This document shows positions 52,665-61,320 of a stretch of 64,000 nt of DNA, in pieces. Source of the stretch: Myxococcales bacterium (GTDB taxonomy: Bacteria; Myxococcota; Myxococcia; Myxococcales; Myxococcaceae); assembly GCA_003153055.1 (NCBI GenBank), contig PMBV01000529.1, forward strand, positions 9,500 to 73,499, given 5' to 3'. Positions within the stretch are counted from its first letter, which is position 1. Each line of letters starts with the position of its first letter. The position numbers and the translations under genes are program-made. The notes beneath the pieces were generated by a model that saw only the letters and a program-made list of their open reading frames with translations, was not told the DNA's origin and did not search any database.

Positions 52665-52666
52665 AG

Positions 52667-53137
52667 TCACTTCGCCGCGCAGGGCACCTGCTGGCAGGCT
52701 CCCCACATTCCCAACCGAGCGGTGCGGGCCTCGGCCTCGTAGGTCGCGAACTCCTCGGCGCGAGAGCGGCCGGCGGTCCCCACGGCCAAGGCACAGGCGT
52801 AGCCACCACGCACCAGCTCGGTGTTGAGCTCCAATTCGCCCACCGCGACGTAGGCGAGGGTGCGTCCGTAGCGGTCGGTGCACTCGGAGTCGTAGGTGAG
52901 CCGCGCCACCTCGCCGAGGAGCGTGGCGGCGGTGAAGGCGGCTGCCTCCGGGCCGTAGCAGTCGCGCTTGCCCGAGGTGATTTCAGGCGTGTCCACCGAG
53001 AGGAGCCGCACCCGGGCCTTCGAGGCGAGCTCGATGGTATCTCCATCGACCACCCGCGCGACGATGGCCGACGACGCTCCACAGGGAGGCCCGCAAGCGA
53101 GGAACAGCACGAGCTCGAGCAACGCGAGCCGGCTCAT
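52667..53137 (-). CDS. exported thermonuclease (SNase family)
   Basis: 156 residues. The ATG overlaps the stop of the lamin-tail gene (ATGA). Short N-terminal signal with a Cys (LELVLFLACG), possibly a lipobox. SNase core: VARVVDGDTIEL, RVRLLSVDTPE with catalytic Arg and Glu, CYGPEAAAF, and the second Arg in DRYGRTLAYV. It cuts DNA and RNA outside the cytoplasm. Third gene of the barrel/lamin-tail/nuclease operon. Confidence 0.92.
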   Translation of the reverse strand: MSRLALLELVLFLACGPPCGASSAIVARVVDGDTIELASKARVRLLSVDTPEITSGKRDCYGPEAAAFTAATLLGEVARLTYDSECTDRYGRTLAYVAVGELELNTELVRGGYACALAVGTAGRSRAEEFATYEAEARTARLGMWGACQQVPCAAK

Positions 53138-54861
53138 GGGCAGGCCACGTTGGCTCGCCCGGGCGTACCGAGGTCGCCAGCGCCATAACGAGTGCCGCCG
53201 GTGTCCGGGGTGAAGCAGAGGTTGCTCGCCACGTCGTTGTCGGCCGGCTGGGCGAGGCCCGCCCTGAGCTGCGTCGATTGACCGGGCGCGCTGGTGGTGT
53301 AGCTGACCGCGTCGAGGAGCCCGCCGTCGACCCCGCGGATCCAGATGGAGTCGGTGGTGTTCCCCAGGCTGAAGGGCACCACGCCAGCCACCCTCGGCAA
53401 CCCGCCGTTGGCGCCCGCGTCGGCGGTGGCGGCGAACACGAGGTAGGAGCCGGCGTCCGCTGACAAGCACTCGGAGGACCTCAGTGTCCGCGTCTCGTTC
53501 GAGGCGTCTCCCAGCACCAGGTCGTTCAGGTCCACGTCGCCGTTCACTCGAATCTCGAAGTATTCCCCGAGGGCGTCGGGCACTGCCGAGGGGTTGGGCA
53601 TCCACTCGGTGATGACGAGGTCTCCCAGCGTGGGTCGGCGCACCGGGCGAGCCCGATGGCTCAGGGGGTCGATGCAGTCGCCGCCGTGAGCCCACCCAGC
53701 GTCGACGGGCGTCGGCACGCCACCATCACACGATGGGTTGGCCGCCCCTGGGCTTCCCAAGTCTCCGCCCCCATCAAGGTGCCAGCGCCGTGGTGCCTTG
53801 CAGAAGCGCGAGGGGTCATCTCCCGAGGCCGGTTCGAGCCTCGCGGGGTCGAGCTGCCAGGCGATGCCCGAGGCCCCCGGGAGGAGCACTACGTCATCGA
53901 CCCCCGCGTCGCCGTGTCGGAGCACCACCCGCTCGTTCGCGTTGGACAGGCTCAGTGAATAGACGGCGAGGGGCGCGGGGAGCCCGCCGTTCAAGAAGGA
54001 GTCGGCGCTCCGAGCGAGGAGCGCGTAGGTCCCTCGCGGCACTCTCAGGCAGGTGGGCGACTCGATGGTGTCGGTGGCGCCCGAGCCATTGCTCATGGTG
54101 AGGCCGTTCAGGTCGACGTCGGCCCGCGCGAGCACCTCAAGCCACTCTCCAGTGGAGTCGGTGCCCGAGGGGCTCGTCATGACCTCAGTGACGAGGAGGT
54201 CTCCCGCGCCGGGAGGGACGATGGCCCGTGGCCCAGCGCCCTCGAGGCACGCGGGCCCGGCGGCGACACTCAGACAGGCTGGGTTTGGCTTGCCAGGTGT
54301 GCCCGAGTTGGGGGCGAAGAAGCTGAGCGCGAGCGGCGTGTCGCACCAGGCGCCCTCGTCGTCGTTCCTCACCGCGTCGGGCGCGGTGGTGCCTCCGCCG
54401 AGCATTCGACTTCGGCCGGGGAGGGCTGGGCTCGTCCACCGGACCTCGTCGAGGACCGTGGCTCCACAGCGAATTCCCACGACGCCTCGGGAGTTCCCCA
54501 GCGCGCCGAGGTCCGAGCCGTAGGAGTAGTCGACCCACGCCGGGTTGGCGTTGGCTCTCACGTCGCCCAAGACGAAGAAGCCGTGGGCCGCCACCGCCCC
54601 GGCCTTGATGACGTGGGTCGCGAGCTTCGCGCCATCGAGGTTGGACGTGTAGAGCGTGAGCTCCCTGAGCTCGAGGGCTAAGGCGCGAGGGTTGTACAGC
54701 TCGACCCACTCCTGGCCGGTGTCGGGGCCCTCGGGGTCGAGCATCAGCTCGGTGATGACGAGGTCTCCCGCCGCGCGGCCAGCACAGACCTCGCCCAGGC
54801 CGCTGGCCTCGCAGGCCTGGAAGAGGAGCAACGTCATGGTCGTCAGAGTGAGTGGGTGCAT
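53134..54861 (-). CDS. lipoprotein with three lamin-tail domains
   Basis: 575 residues. Lipobox LFQAC (Cys17). Three lamin-tail (LTD) domains at about 25-190, 215-380 and 415-575, each opening with GDLVITELML/GDLLVTEVMT/GDLVITEWMP and an EWVEL or EYFEI turn and ending in GTPGKPNP/GSPGAANP/GTPGRANV. LTDs in bacteria occur on secreted and nuclease-linked proteins and may bind DNA or protein. It overlaps the thermonuclease gene and follows the barrel gene by 11 bases, so the three are co-expressed. Confidence 0.9.
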   Translation of the reverse strand: MHPLTLTTMTLLLFQACEASGLGEVCAGRAAGDLVITELMLDPEGPDTGQEWVELYNPRALALELRELTLYTSNLDGAKLATHVIKAGAVAAHGFFVLGDVRANANPAWVDYSYGSDLGALGNSRGVVGIRCGATVLDEVRWTSPALPGRSRMLGGGTTAPDAVRNDDEGAWCDTPLALSFFAPNSGTPGKPNPACLSVAAGPACLEGAGPRAIVPPGAGDLLVTEVMTSPSGTDSTGEWLEVLARADVDLNGLTMSNGSGATDTIESPTCLRVPRGTYALLARSADSFLNGGLPAPLAVYSLSLSNANERVVLRHGDAGVDDVVLLPGASGIAWQLDPARLEPASGDDPSRFCKAPRRWHLDGGGDLGSPGAANPSCDGGVPTPVDAGWAHGGDCIDPLSHRARPVRRPTLGDLVITEWMPNPSAVPDALGEYFEIRVNGDVDLNDLVLGDASNETRTLRSSECLSADAGSYLVFAATADAGANGGLPRVAGVVPFSLGNTTDSIWIRGVDGGLLDAVSYTTSAPGQSTQLRAGLAQPADNDVASNLCFTPDTGGTRYGAGDLGTPGRANVACP

Positions 54862-54872
54862 GGCTGTTCAAT

Positions 54873-56957
54873 TCAGAGGGTGAGGCGAGCGTCCAGCGCG
54901 AACCGATGCTCGGGGTTGGGCCAGTGGGTGAGGCTCGAGCTCCGGTGATCCATCAAGACGTACGTCTCGTAGCGGAGGGCGAGACGCACCATTCGACTGG
55001 GGCACCAGGCCACCTCGCCCAGGGCCAAGACGCTCTGCTCGAGGCGCTGGCCCGTGAGGTCTTGAAAGAGGTACCGCGCCCTCGCTCGGAGCCGCACCGA
55101 CTCCACGGGCCTCAGGTCGAGCTCGGCCCAGGCCACGAGGTCGTTGCGAAGGCCCGTGGTGTCGCGCACCCACGAGAGCGAGCCCTGGGAGGCGAGGCGG
55201 AGGCGCCGTTCCAGCGTGAGGAGCTCGAGCCTGGCCGTCGCCCGATAGCGGTCGCCACCACACGTGAAGGGGGCGCCCTCGGTGTACGCGATGGTCGAGC
55301 AGCTCCGTCGCTCGCTCGAGCCGAGGTTTCGCCGGCTCGCGTCGAGCCAGAGCGAGGGCGTGAGGCTGCTCCAGCGGGTGAGGTCGACCCGGGCCAGGGC
55401 TTGGAGGTTGGTGACCATGGCGGGTTGGCGGCCCGGCTCCTCGAAGGGGTTGAGCCAGAAGTCCACGCGCCCCCCGAGTCGCCAGTCTCGTCCCAGCCGC
55501 CCCGCGTGACGCAGCCGCGCTCCGGCCTCGTTGCGGGCGCGCTGGCCGTCGTATTCCCCTGGAGCGGAGATGGGCCGAGCGTAGGGGTTGAGGAAGTGGA
55601 GGTCGTAGTACCGGAGGGACAGCTCGAGCTGGTGGCCGTGCGCGGCCCAGGCCGTGCGCTGCACCACGCCCACGCCGCCGCCCTGGTTTCCCTTCGAGCC
55701 ATCGAAGGAGCGGGCCGCCTCGAGGAACAGCCCCACGCCTCCCGCTCTGAAGGCCCCGTTGAGGCCGACCGCTCCGAAGGGCCCGCCGCTCGGCCAGCGG
55801 CTCCACTCCTGGAAGTCGAGCTCCGCGGGGCGGGCGTTGAACGAGGGCGAGGCGCCGTAGCCCGTGACGCCGAGGGTCCAGCGCTCGCCGAGCTCGAGGG
55901 CCAGGTGGCCTCCGAGGGCCAGCTCGTCGAAGAACGCGGGGAGCGTGGTGCCGGTGAGGCGGGTGGTGAGGTTCGAGAGGTACACCGGCGGCGCGGCGCA
56001 CTGAGGGCTGGTGTCGTGTGGATTCTCGCAGGCCCGGCGGTCGTAGACCTCGTACTGGTAGAGGCTACGCGTCTGGTACGAGGCAAAGCCGTCAAGCGAG
56101 AGCCTGGCTGACGGGCCGAGGTCGAGGCCCTCCAGGCTCCCCGCCACGCCTCGGAAGAGCTCCCGAAAGGTGAAGTCGGAGGTGGCCGTCGCGCTCCCTC
56201 CCTCGGAGCAGTGCTCACTCTGAGGTGGAGAAAGGTGACAGGCCGAGCTCGAGCCTCCTTGGCGGTGGAAGCCGTCGGCCAGCATGACGCCGTCGGGGCT
56301 GCTCCGCCGGCTGTTGTCCAGCACGAGTCGCTCTCCGAAGCCCAGCGCGAAGGTGCCGGCGATGACATGGGCCCGCCCCCACCGCCACTCGATCGCCGCG
56401 GCCGGGAGCGTCACCCGGTACTCGAAGCCTCGAGTGACGAAGGCGGCGATGGCTGGATCCCATGTCACCTGCGCCGGCGCCTGGCGTGTGGTGGCGAGCC
56501 AGGCGTCGCCCGAGAGCCCGAACGGACCGCGCAGATGGGCGCCGAGGAGCACCGGTGGCGCCAGAGCGTCGGTGGGCATCACCTTGGTGAGGAGCCTGAG
56601 CTCCCCTCGCACGGGCCCACCGCTCGAACGAAGGAAGGGAGTCAGCGCGGCTTCGTCGATGAGCCCTCTGGCCACGAGGTCGTCGAGCCCGCCCTGGGCT
56701 CTCCGGGCCTCGAGCAGGCGCTCCACGGCTTCGCTGTCGAGGCCCGGGAGCTCCTCCAGCTCTCCGCGAGTGGCGGAGGCGAGGTCGACCCCTTGACGCA
56801 AGAGCTCGACGAGGTTGTCCGCCGCGTCTTCAGAGAGCTCCTCACGCTCCTCCATCGCCGCGACGTCGTCCTCGTCGTCGACGCGCAGCGGGTGCTCGGA
56901 GATGGCACCCTGGGCTGCTCCCGCGAACAGCATCGCCATCCACCGCCACGCCCTCAT
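54873..56957 (-). CDS. helix-hairpin-helix / outer-membrane beta-barrel protein
   Basis: 694 residues from the ATG at 56957, with GGGAGGGG upstream and a signal peptide ending near residue 17 (AGAAQGA). Residues about 50-115 form a ComEA-like helix-hairpin-helix (TRGELEELPGLDSEAVERLL, GLDDLVARGLIDEAAL). From about 130 to the C-terminus the protein is amphipathic beta strands with aromatic girdles, ending in FALDARLTL, as in outer-membrane barrels. This pairs a DNA-binding motif with a pore-like domain. First gene of the operon with the lamin-tail lipoprotein and the thermonuclease. Confidence 0.85.
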   Translation of the reverse strand: MRAWRWMAMLFAGAAQGAISEHPLRVDDEDDVAAMEEREELSEDAADNLVELLRQGVDLASATRGELEELPGLDSEAVERLLEARRAQGGLDDLVARGLIDEAALTPFLRSSGGPVRGELRLLTKVMPTDALAPPVLLGAHLRGPFGLSGDAWLATTRQAPAQVTWDPAIAAFVTRGFEYRVTLPAAAIEWRWGRAHVIAGTFALGFGERLVLDNSRRSSPDGVMLADGFHRQGGSSSACHLSPPQSEHCSEGGSATATSDFTFRELFRGVAGSLEGLDLGPSARLSLDGFASYQTRSLYQYEVYDRRACENPHDTSPQCAAPPVYLSNLTTRLTGTTLPAFFDELALGGHLALELGERWTLGVTGYGASPSFNARPAELDFQEWSRWPSGGPFGAVGLNGAFRAGGVGLFLEAARSFDGSKGNQGGGVGVVQRTAWAAHGHQLELSLRYYDLHFLNPYARPISAPGEYDGQRARNEAGARLRHAGRLGRDWRLGGRVDFWLNPFEEPGRQPAMVTNLQALARVDLTRWSSLTPSLWLDASRRNLGSSERRSCSTIAYTEGAPFTCGGDRYRATARLELLTLERRLRLASQGSLSWVRDTTGLRNDLVAWAELDLRPVESVRLRARARYLFQDLTGQRLEQSVLALGEVAWCPSRMVRLALRYETYVLMDHRSSSLTHWPNPEHRFALDARLTL

Positions 56958-57062
56958 TCCCGCCCCTCCCACGCACTGGCGTAGCAAGAACGGTGCGCGG
57001 TGAGCCTACGAGGGGCGCGCTTGAGGCGAGGCGTCTCGTTTCTCGCACTCGGAGTCCGGGCT

Positions 57063-58472
57063 TCAAGACTGGCTCTCGTGGCCGGAGCGAGGAGTGAGCT
57101 CGACCATCACCGGCTTCGATGGCCGCACGGTTGCCATCAGTCTGGGCTCGACCTGCTGACCCTCGGGCACCCGCACCTCGAACCGCTGCAGTAGCATCGC
57201 GAGGAGCAGCACCGACTCGATGAGTGAGAAGGTGTTGCCGATGCACATGCGCTGGCCCGCCGAGAAGGGCACGTAAGACCAGGGGTCCCGGCCCCGGCTC
57301 TCATCGGCCGAGAAGCGCTGGGGGTCGAAGCGCTCCGGCTCGCGCCAGAAGTCCCGGTGCCGGTGCGTCGCCCAGAAGAACGGGAGCACCACGTCACCTG
57401 GGTTCACCTGGAAACCGGTCACCACGTCGGCCTCCACCGCTGTTCGAGCCACCATCGCCACCGGGCCGCTCAGCCGCAGGGTCTCGTCGATGAGCTGCCG
57501 GAGGAAGGTCAGCTTGGGCACGTCTTGGAAGCTCGGCGCCCTCGTCCCCAGCACTTCATCGACCTCGCGACGGGCCACCTCCCAGAGGTCTCTCCGGCCA
57601 GCCAGCAGCGAGAACAACCACGTCAAGGTGAGCGCGGTCGTCTCGTGGCCGGCCACGAACATGGTGAAGACCTCGTCGCGGAGCGCCTGGTCACTCAGCG
57701 GCTCACCGGTGTCGGCGTCGCGGCTCGCCAGCAACATCGACAGGAGCGTGCCGTCGTCTCCAGGCCGGCTCTTCCCCGCTTGGATGACGCGGTACACGGC
57801 CCCCTCGACCTCGCGCATGGTGCGGTGGAATCGCCGGTTCCTCGGAGTCGGCACCCAGGGCGGCAGCACCAGCCCGTTGGAGTGCTCGCTCACCAACTCC
57901 ATGGCCGACCCCAGGGCTTCGTACGACACCTGCGCCACCCCGGTGAGCTCTGGGCCGAACAGCGCCCGCACCACCACGTCGAGCGTCAGCGTCACCATCT
58001 CGCGGTGCACGTCGACGAGCATCGGCCGACTCGCGGCGCGTCGAGAGAGACCGTCGAAGAAGGTGGCTCCGCTGTCCACCATCGACTCCGCCAGCTTGGA
58101 GAGCCCCGCCTTGTGGAACGCCGGCTGCACCAGCGCCCGCCGCTTCTTCCAGGCCTCGCCCTCGAGCGCCAAGAGACCGTTGCCGATGATCCGCCGCACG
58201 CCGTCGTAGGTCTCGGCCTTGACGTAGTTGTCCCGCCGGGCCGCCAGCACGTGCTTGAGGGCCTCGGGGTGCGCCAGCACGACGGCGTTCCAGCTCCCCA
58301 GCTTCACCCGGTACACGTCGCCGTGGGCTCGCCACTGTTGAGCGAGGTACTGCAGGAGGCCCTGGGCCCTGATGCCGTGCAGGTTCCCCAACAGCGGCCA
58401 TTGTCTGGGGCCTGGTGCCCTCCGCGCGGCGCTGGCTGCCGGCTGCCCGTACGAGGCGATTTCTTGGTTCAT
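57063..58472 (-). CDS. cytochrome P450
   Basis: 469 residues from the ATG at 58472 (MNQEIASYGQ). I-helix oxygen-binding motif AGHETTALTL, ExxR in DETLRLSG, the PERF-like block EPERFDPQRF, and heme Cys in FSAGQRMCIGN. Length and motifs match the CYP102/CYP110-like soluble bacterial group. No ferredoxin gene adjacent. The upstream promoter carries a TetR-type operator and the gene for a TetR protein precedes it, so induction by a small molecule or fatty acid is likely. Confidence 0.95.
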   Translation of the reverse strand: MNQEIASYGQPAASAARRAPGPRQWPLLGNLHGIRAQGLLQYLAQQWRAHGDVYRVKLGSWNAVVLAHPEALKHVLAARRDNYVKAETYDGVRRIIGNGLLALEGEAWKKRRALVQPAFHKAGLSKLAESMVDSGATFFDGLSRRAASRPMLVDVHREMVTLTLDVVVRALFGPELTGVAQVSYEALGSAMELVSEHSNGLVLPPWVPTPRNRRFHRTMREVEGAVYRVIQAGKSRPGDDGTLLSMLLASRDADTGEPLSDQALRDEVFTMFVAGHETTALTLTWLFSLLAGRRDLWEVARREVDEVLGTRAPSFQDVPKLTFLRQLIDETLRLSGPVAMVARTAVEADVVTGFQVNPGDVVLPFFWATHRHRDFWREPERFDPQRFSADESRGRDPWSYVPFSAGQRMCIGNTFSLIESVLLLAMLLQRFEVRVPEGQQVEPRLMATVRPSKPVMVELTPRSGHESQS

Positions 58473-58493
58473 GGGACGCGCTCCTTCTGGCTT

Positions 58494-58535
58494 GACTTGC
58501 CACAAGGTAAGTTCCAACTTTCCAGTTGGCAAGTC
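58494..58535. promoter_or_regulatory. nested palindromic operator upstream of the P450 gene
   Basis: Outer arms GACTTGCCA (58494-58502) and TGGCAAGTC (58527-58535) are perfect. An inner palindrome CCAACTTTCCAGTTGG (58514-58529) has 6-base arms and lies between the -35 and -10 boxes. This layout fits a TetR repressor site, the likely binder being the product of the gene at 58551-59216. Confidence 0.6.
58504..58532 (-). promoter_or_regulatory. P450 promoter with -35 TTGCCA and -10 TACCTT
   Basis: On the minus strand TTGCCA (58532-58527) and TACCTT (58509-58504) are separated by exactly 17 bases. The spacer contains the palindrome at 58514-58529. Confidence 0.5.
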
Positions 58536-58550
58536 TCAGTGAGCCGCGAA

Positions 58551-59216
58551 TCACGGCCGACGCGTCGGGGGTGAGCCCTCGAGGTGGCTTCCCAGGCGCA
58601 GCACGCGGAGCAAGGCCGCGTCGACTCGACGAGACCAGCGAGGGTCTGTGCGAGGCACCAGCGCGCTCAGGGCCAGCATCGACGCGACGAGGACAGTGAC
58701 GTGGGCGTCGGCGTCGACGTCGTCGTGCGGCAGCTTCCCCGAGCCTTTCCGGGGCGGAAGGGTGCCCCCTCGGCGGATCCGGTCTTGGTCGATGACGCCC
58801 ATCACCAGCCCGAGCCAGGGGGCGGCCTCGGTGCGGAGCCACCGCGCGGTCTCCCGTGGCCGGCCGAGGAGCTCGAACAGCATGAAGCGGGCAATGGCCT
58901 GGTTCTCGGTCAGGTGACCCGCGACCAGCTCGATGGCCCGACCGTATTCCTGGCCTCCGGTGACCAGCTCAGCGGCGACGGCGGGGAGCAGGTCGCGGAG
59001 CCGCCGTGCCAGGTCCTGGTAGAGGCCGTCTCGCAACAGCTCCTTGGTGCGGAAGTGGTGCATCAGGGCCTGCTTGCTCATGCCGGCGCGGGCGGCGACC
59101 TCGGCGATGCTGGCGGCCTCCGCGCCCCGGTCAGCGAAGGTGGTCAGGGCCGCCTCGAGAATGCGGGCGCGTGGAGAGACCTTTTTCGAGGTGGGGTGCC
59201 GGGTCGCCATGGGCAC
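58551..59216 (-). CDS. TetR family regulator of the P450 gene
   Basis: 221 residues. The GTG at 59216 has GGAGG at 5-base spacing; the ATG at 59210 is an alternative. Helix-turn-helix SIAEVAARAGMSKQALMHHF, then helical ligand domain with a WLRTEAAPW segment. Same strand as the P450 gene and 78 bases upstream of it, with the palindromic operator between, so it probably represses the P450. Confidence 0.93.
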   Translation of the reverse strand: MPMATRHPTSKKVSPRARILEAALTTFADRGAEAASIAEVAARAGMSKQALMHHFRTKELLRDGLYQDLARRLRDLLPAVAAELVTGGQEYGRAIELVAGHLTENQAIARFMLFELLGRPRETARWLRTEAAPWLGLVMGVIDQDRIRRGGTLPPRKGSGKLPHDDVDADAHVTVLVASMLALSALVPRTDPRWSRRVDAALLRVLRLGSHLEGSPPTRRP

Positions 59217-59255
59217 TTCTACCTCCGCTGATGGGAGCCGAGGTGGTCGCTGGTC

Positions 59256-59585
59256 TCAGTCGACGACGAAGAGCTTGGCTCCGACGGGAGTGGAGGACCG
59301 ATGAGGCTCGGCGCCGTCGGCGACCTGGTAGCTCATCCCCGGCGTCAAGACGAAGTGCCGCCCGTCCTTGAGCTCGGTGTGGAGGGCGCCCTCGAGGCAG
59401 AAGAGGATGTGCCCCTTGGAGCACCAGTGGTCGGCGAGGTACCCCGGGGCGTACTCGATGAGCCGCACGCGTATCGGCCCGAACTGCCGGGTGCGCCAGG
59501 TGGCGACGCCCTGGGCCCCGGGGTGTTGGGTTGGCTCGACCTCCGACCAGTCGGTGGTGCTGAAGGGAATTCCCGAGATGTCCAT
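59256..59585 (-). CDS. DHCW-motif cupin-fold protein
   Basis: 109 residues. YLADHWCSKGHILFCLEGAL holds the DHCW-type motif of this small cupin family, and FVLTPGMSYQVADGAEPHRS the second cupin block. A metal-binding single-domain cupin of unknown substrate. It precedes the TetR gene on the same strand with a 39-base gap. Confidence 0.88.
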   Translation of the reverse strand: MDISGIPFSTTDWSEVEPTQHPGAQGVATWRTRQFGPIRVRLIEYAPGYLADHWCSKGHILFCLEGALHTELKDGRHFVLTPGMSYQVADGAEPHRSSTPVGAKLFVVD

Positions 59586-59692
59586 GGCGTGGGGCCGAGG
59601 CTAGCAGCTCCACTTGCTTCCGTAGCAGGCGCATGAGCGCCTTCATCACTTCCACCCTCGACAGGAGTGGGGCGCGCCGTCATGCTTCGCGC

Positions 59693-60007
59693 ATGGTGTT
59701 CGAGATCGCCGAGATTCACGTGGTGGCTGGTCAGGAGGCCCAGTTCGAGGCCGCCGTGGCGCGCGCGGTTCCTCTCTTCCAACGGGCCCAGGGCTGCTGC
59801 GGGATGGAGCTCCAGAGAACCGTGGAGGCTCCGACCAAGTACCGCCTCGTCGTTCAGTGGGAGACCCTCGAGGACCACACGGTGCACTTCAGGGGGTCGG
59901 CCGACTTCGTCGAGTGGCGCCGCCTGGTGGGTGGTCACTTCGCCAGCCCGCCGATGGTGGAGCACACCGCCCGTGTCGTGGCCGGGTTCTCATCAGACGT
60001 GACGTAA
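59693..60007 (+). CDS. ABM-family (antibiotic biosynthesis monooxygenase-like) protein
   Basis: 104 residues from the ATG at 59693 (MVFEIAEIHVVAGQ). A single ferredoxin-like domain of the ABM/dabb type: VAGQEAQFEAAVARAVPLFQ, CCGMELQRTVE, YRLVVQWETLEDH. Such proteins are dimeric quinone or heme-degrading enzymes or unknown. Divergent from the cupin gene. Function inferred only from family. Confidence 0.82.
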   Translation: MVFEIAEIHVVAGQEAQFEAAVARAVPLFQRAQGCCGMELQRTVEAPTKYRLVVQWETLEDHTVHFRGSADFVEWRRLVGGHFASPPMVEHTARVVAGFSSDVT

Positions 60008-60010
60008 GGC

Positions 60011-60610
60011 TCAATCGAGCCGCTGGCGAATCTCCCGTGCCTGCCGCAGGTGAACCCGGGTGTGCGTCCCCAGGAGCCAGTACCAGCCCTTGGCGTTGAG
60101 CGCGCCAAACCACGGGTGAGGCATGGTTGCCGGGGAGCTTCGATTGCCTCCCTTGGTGTCGAGCATCTCGGGGACCGTCTGGACGAAGGCGAGGTACTCG
60201 GCGATGGACTCGGTGGCGTTGCGCTCGAGCTCGGGCTTCACCGCGGCGAAGTCGACCCGGGCGGCGATGGTCTCGCCGTGAGACAGCCGCACGATGACCT
60301 GGGCCATGAGCGAGCCGACGACGTTCAGGTGCCGCGCCGTCATCGCGATGGACCAGTACCGCGAGCTGTCTTCGAGGCCCAAGAGCCGAGGCACCAGCAC
60401 CCGCGTCTTCAGCGCCTCCTCACTCAGCCCGCTGGCCACCTCGACCACCGCCGCGCTCGTCTCGATGAACCGGCGCCGGCTCCAGGCCCACGAGGCGTTG
60501 CGGGCGACCAGCGGGGCGACGAGGGCGTGGTTGAAGAGCCGATGATGCCAGGGGATGCCGGCTCCAGGCTTCTCGAGGCTCGCGACGATTTGCTCGGGGG
60601 TTCGTTCCAT
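60011..60610 (-). CDS. DinB-like four-helix protein
   Basis: 199 residues from the ATG at 60610 (MERTPEQIVASLEKPG). His residues in FNHALVAPL, MTARHLNVVGSLMAQ and LLGTHTRVHLRQAREIRQ are spaced like the metal site of the DinB/YfiT superfamily. DinB-type proteins are thiol or glutathione-analogue transferases in some cases. Divergent from a TetR gene whose putative operator overlaps its promoter. Role unknown. Confidence 0.75.
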   Translation of the reverse strand: MERTPEQIVASLEKPGAGIPWHHRLFNHALVAPLVARNASWAWSRRRFIETSAAVVEVASGLSEEALKTRVLVPRLLGLEDSSRYWSIAMTARHLNVVGSLMAQVIVRLSHGETIAARVDFAAVKPELERNATESIAEYLAFVQTVPEMLDTKGGNRSSPATMPHPWFGALNAKGWYWLLGTHTRVHLRQAREIRQRLD

Positions 60611-60627
60611 GGGTCTCCACGGGTAAC

Positions 60628-60671
60628 TAGACGATGTCAAGATGACGCACGGTGTTGACGATGTCAAGATG
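60628..60671. promoter_or_regulatory. paired TetR-type operator between the DinB-like and TetR genes
   Basis: GACGATGTCAAGATG occurs twice (60630-60644 and 60657-60671), 27 bases apart. The second sits in a perfect palindrome TTGAC-GAT-GTCAA (60655-60667); the first is the same with one mismatch (60628-60640). Likely binding sites of the adjacent TetR protein. Confidence 0.6.
60639..60667 (-). promoter_or_regulatory. promoter of the DinB-like gene
   Basis: Minus strand TTGACA (60667-60662), a perfect -35, and CATCTT (60644-60639), a weak -10, spaced 17 bases. Both elements fall within copies of the repeated TetR-type site. Confidence 0.45.
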
Positions 60672-60688
60672 GTCACCTGGAGGAACCG

Positions 60689-61312
60689 ATGGGCATCCGG
60701 CGGAAGCGGAAAGACGAGTACCACCACGGTGACCTTCGCCGAGCGTTGCTCGACGGGGCGCTGGCGTTGATCGACGAAGACGGGCTGGGGGCGGTGTCGA
60801 CTCGAGCGCTGGCGCGCCGGCTGGGGGTCTCGCACGCGGCTCCAGCGCACCACTTCAAAGACCGCGAGGCGCTCTTGGCCGAGGTCGCCACCGAGGGCTT
60901 CGGGCACTTCACCGCCGCGTTGGAGGAGGTCTCGCAGCGCTGTGAGGACCCGGCGCTCCGGGTGGCGGAGATCGGCAAGGCCTACGTCGGCTTCGCGGTG
61001 AAGCACCCCGCGTACTTCCGGGTGATGTTCGGTCGAGGGGCGCTCGACTACCACCAACCGACCGGGCCGCTCAAAGGCCTGAGCGAGGCCTCGTTCCAGG
61101 TGCTGCGAGTTGCCGTGGCGGCGCTGGCATCAGGTGCGAAAGCCGCGGAAGTCGACGAGCTCTCGTTCACCGCCTGGTCGCTGGTGCACGGCCTGGCGAT
61201 GCTCTGGCTCGACGGAGCGGCCCGACTCCTCTTTCACAACCGGACCCAGTTCGAGGCCGCCACCGAGCGGGTCATCCAGCGGGCACTTCGAGGCCTGGTG
61301 CCCGCCGATTGA
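60689..61312 (+). CDS. TetR family regulator with WHG-type C-terminal domain
   Basis: 207 residues. After YHHGDLRRALLDGAL comes the helix-turn-helix (STRALARRLGVSHAAPAHHF). The C-terminal domain has FTAWSLVHGLAMLWLDG, the WHG-domain pattern (TetR_C_13). GGAGGAACCG precedes the ATG. Divergent from the DinB-like gene, which it probably controls through the paired palindromes. Confidence 0.93.
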   Translation: MGIRRKRKDEYHHGDLRRALLDGALALIDEDGLGAVSTRALARRLGVSHAAPAHHFKDREALLAEVATEGFGHFTAALEEVSQRCEDPALRVAEIGKAYVGFAVKHPAYFRVMFGRGALDYHQPTGPLKGLSEASFQVLRVAVAALASGAKAAEVDELSFTAWSLVHGLAMLWLDGAARLLFHNRTQFEAATERVIQRALRGLVPAD

Positions 61313-61320
61313 GCGCCCTC

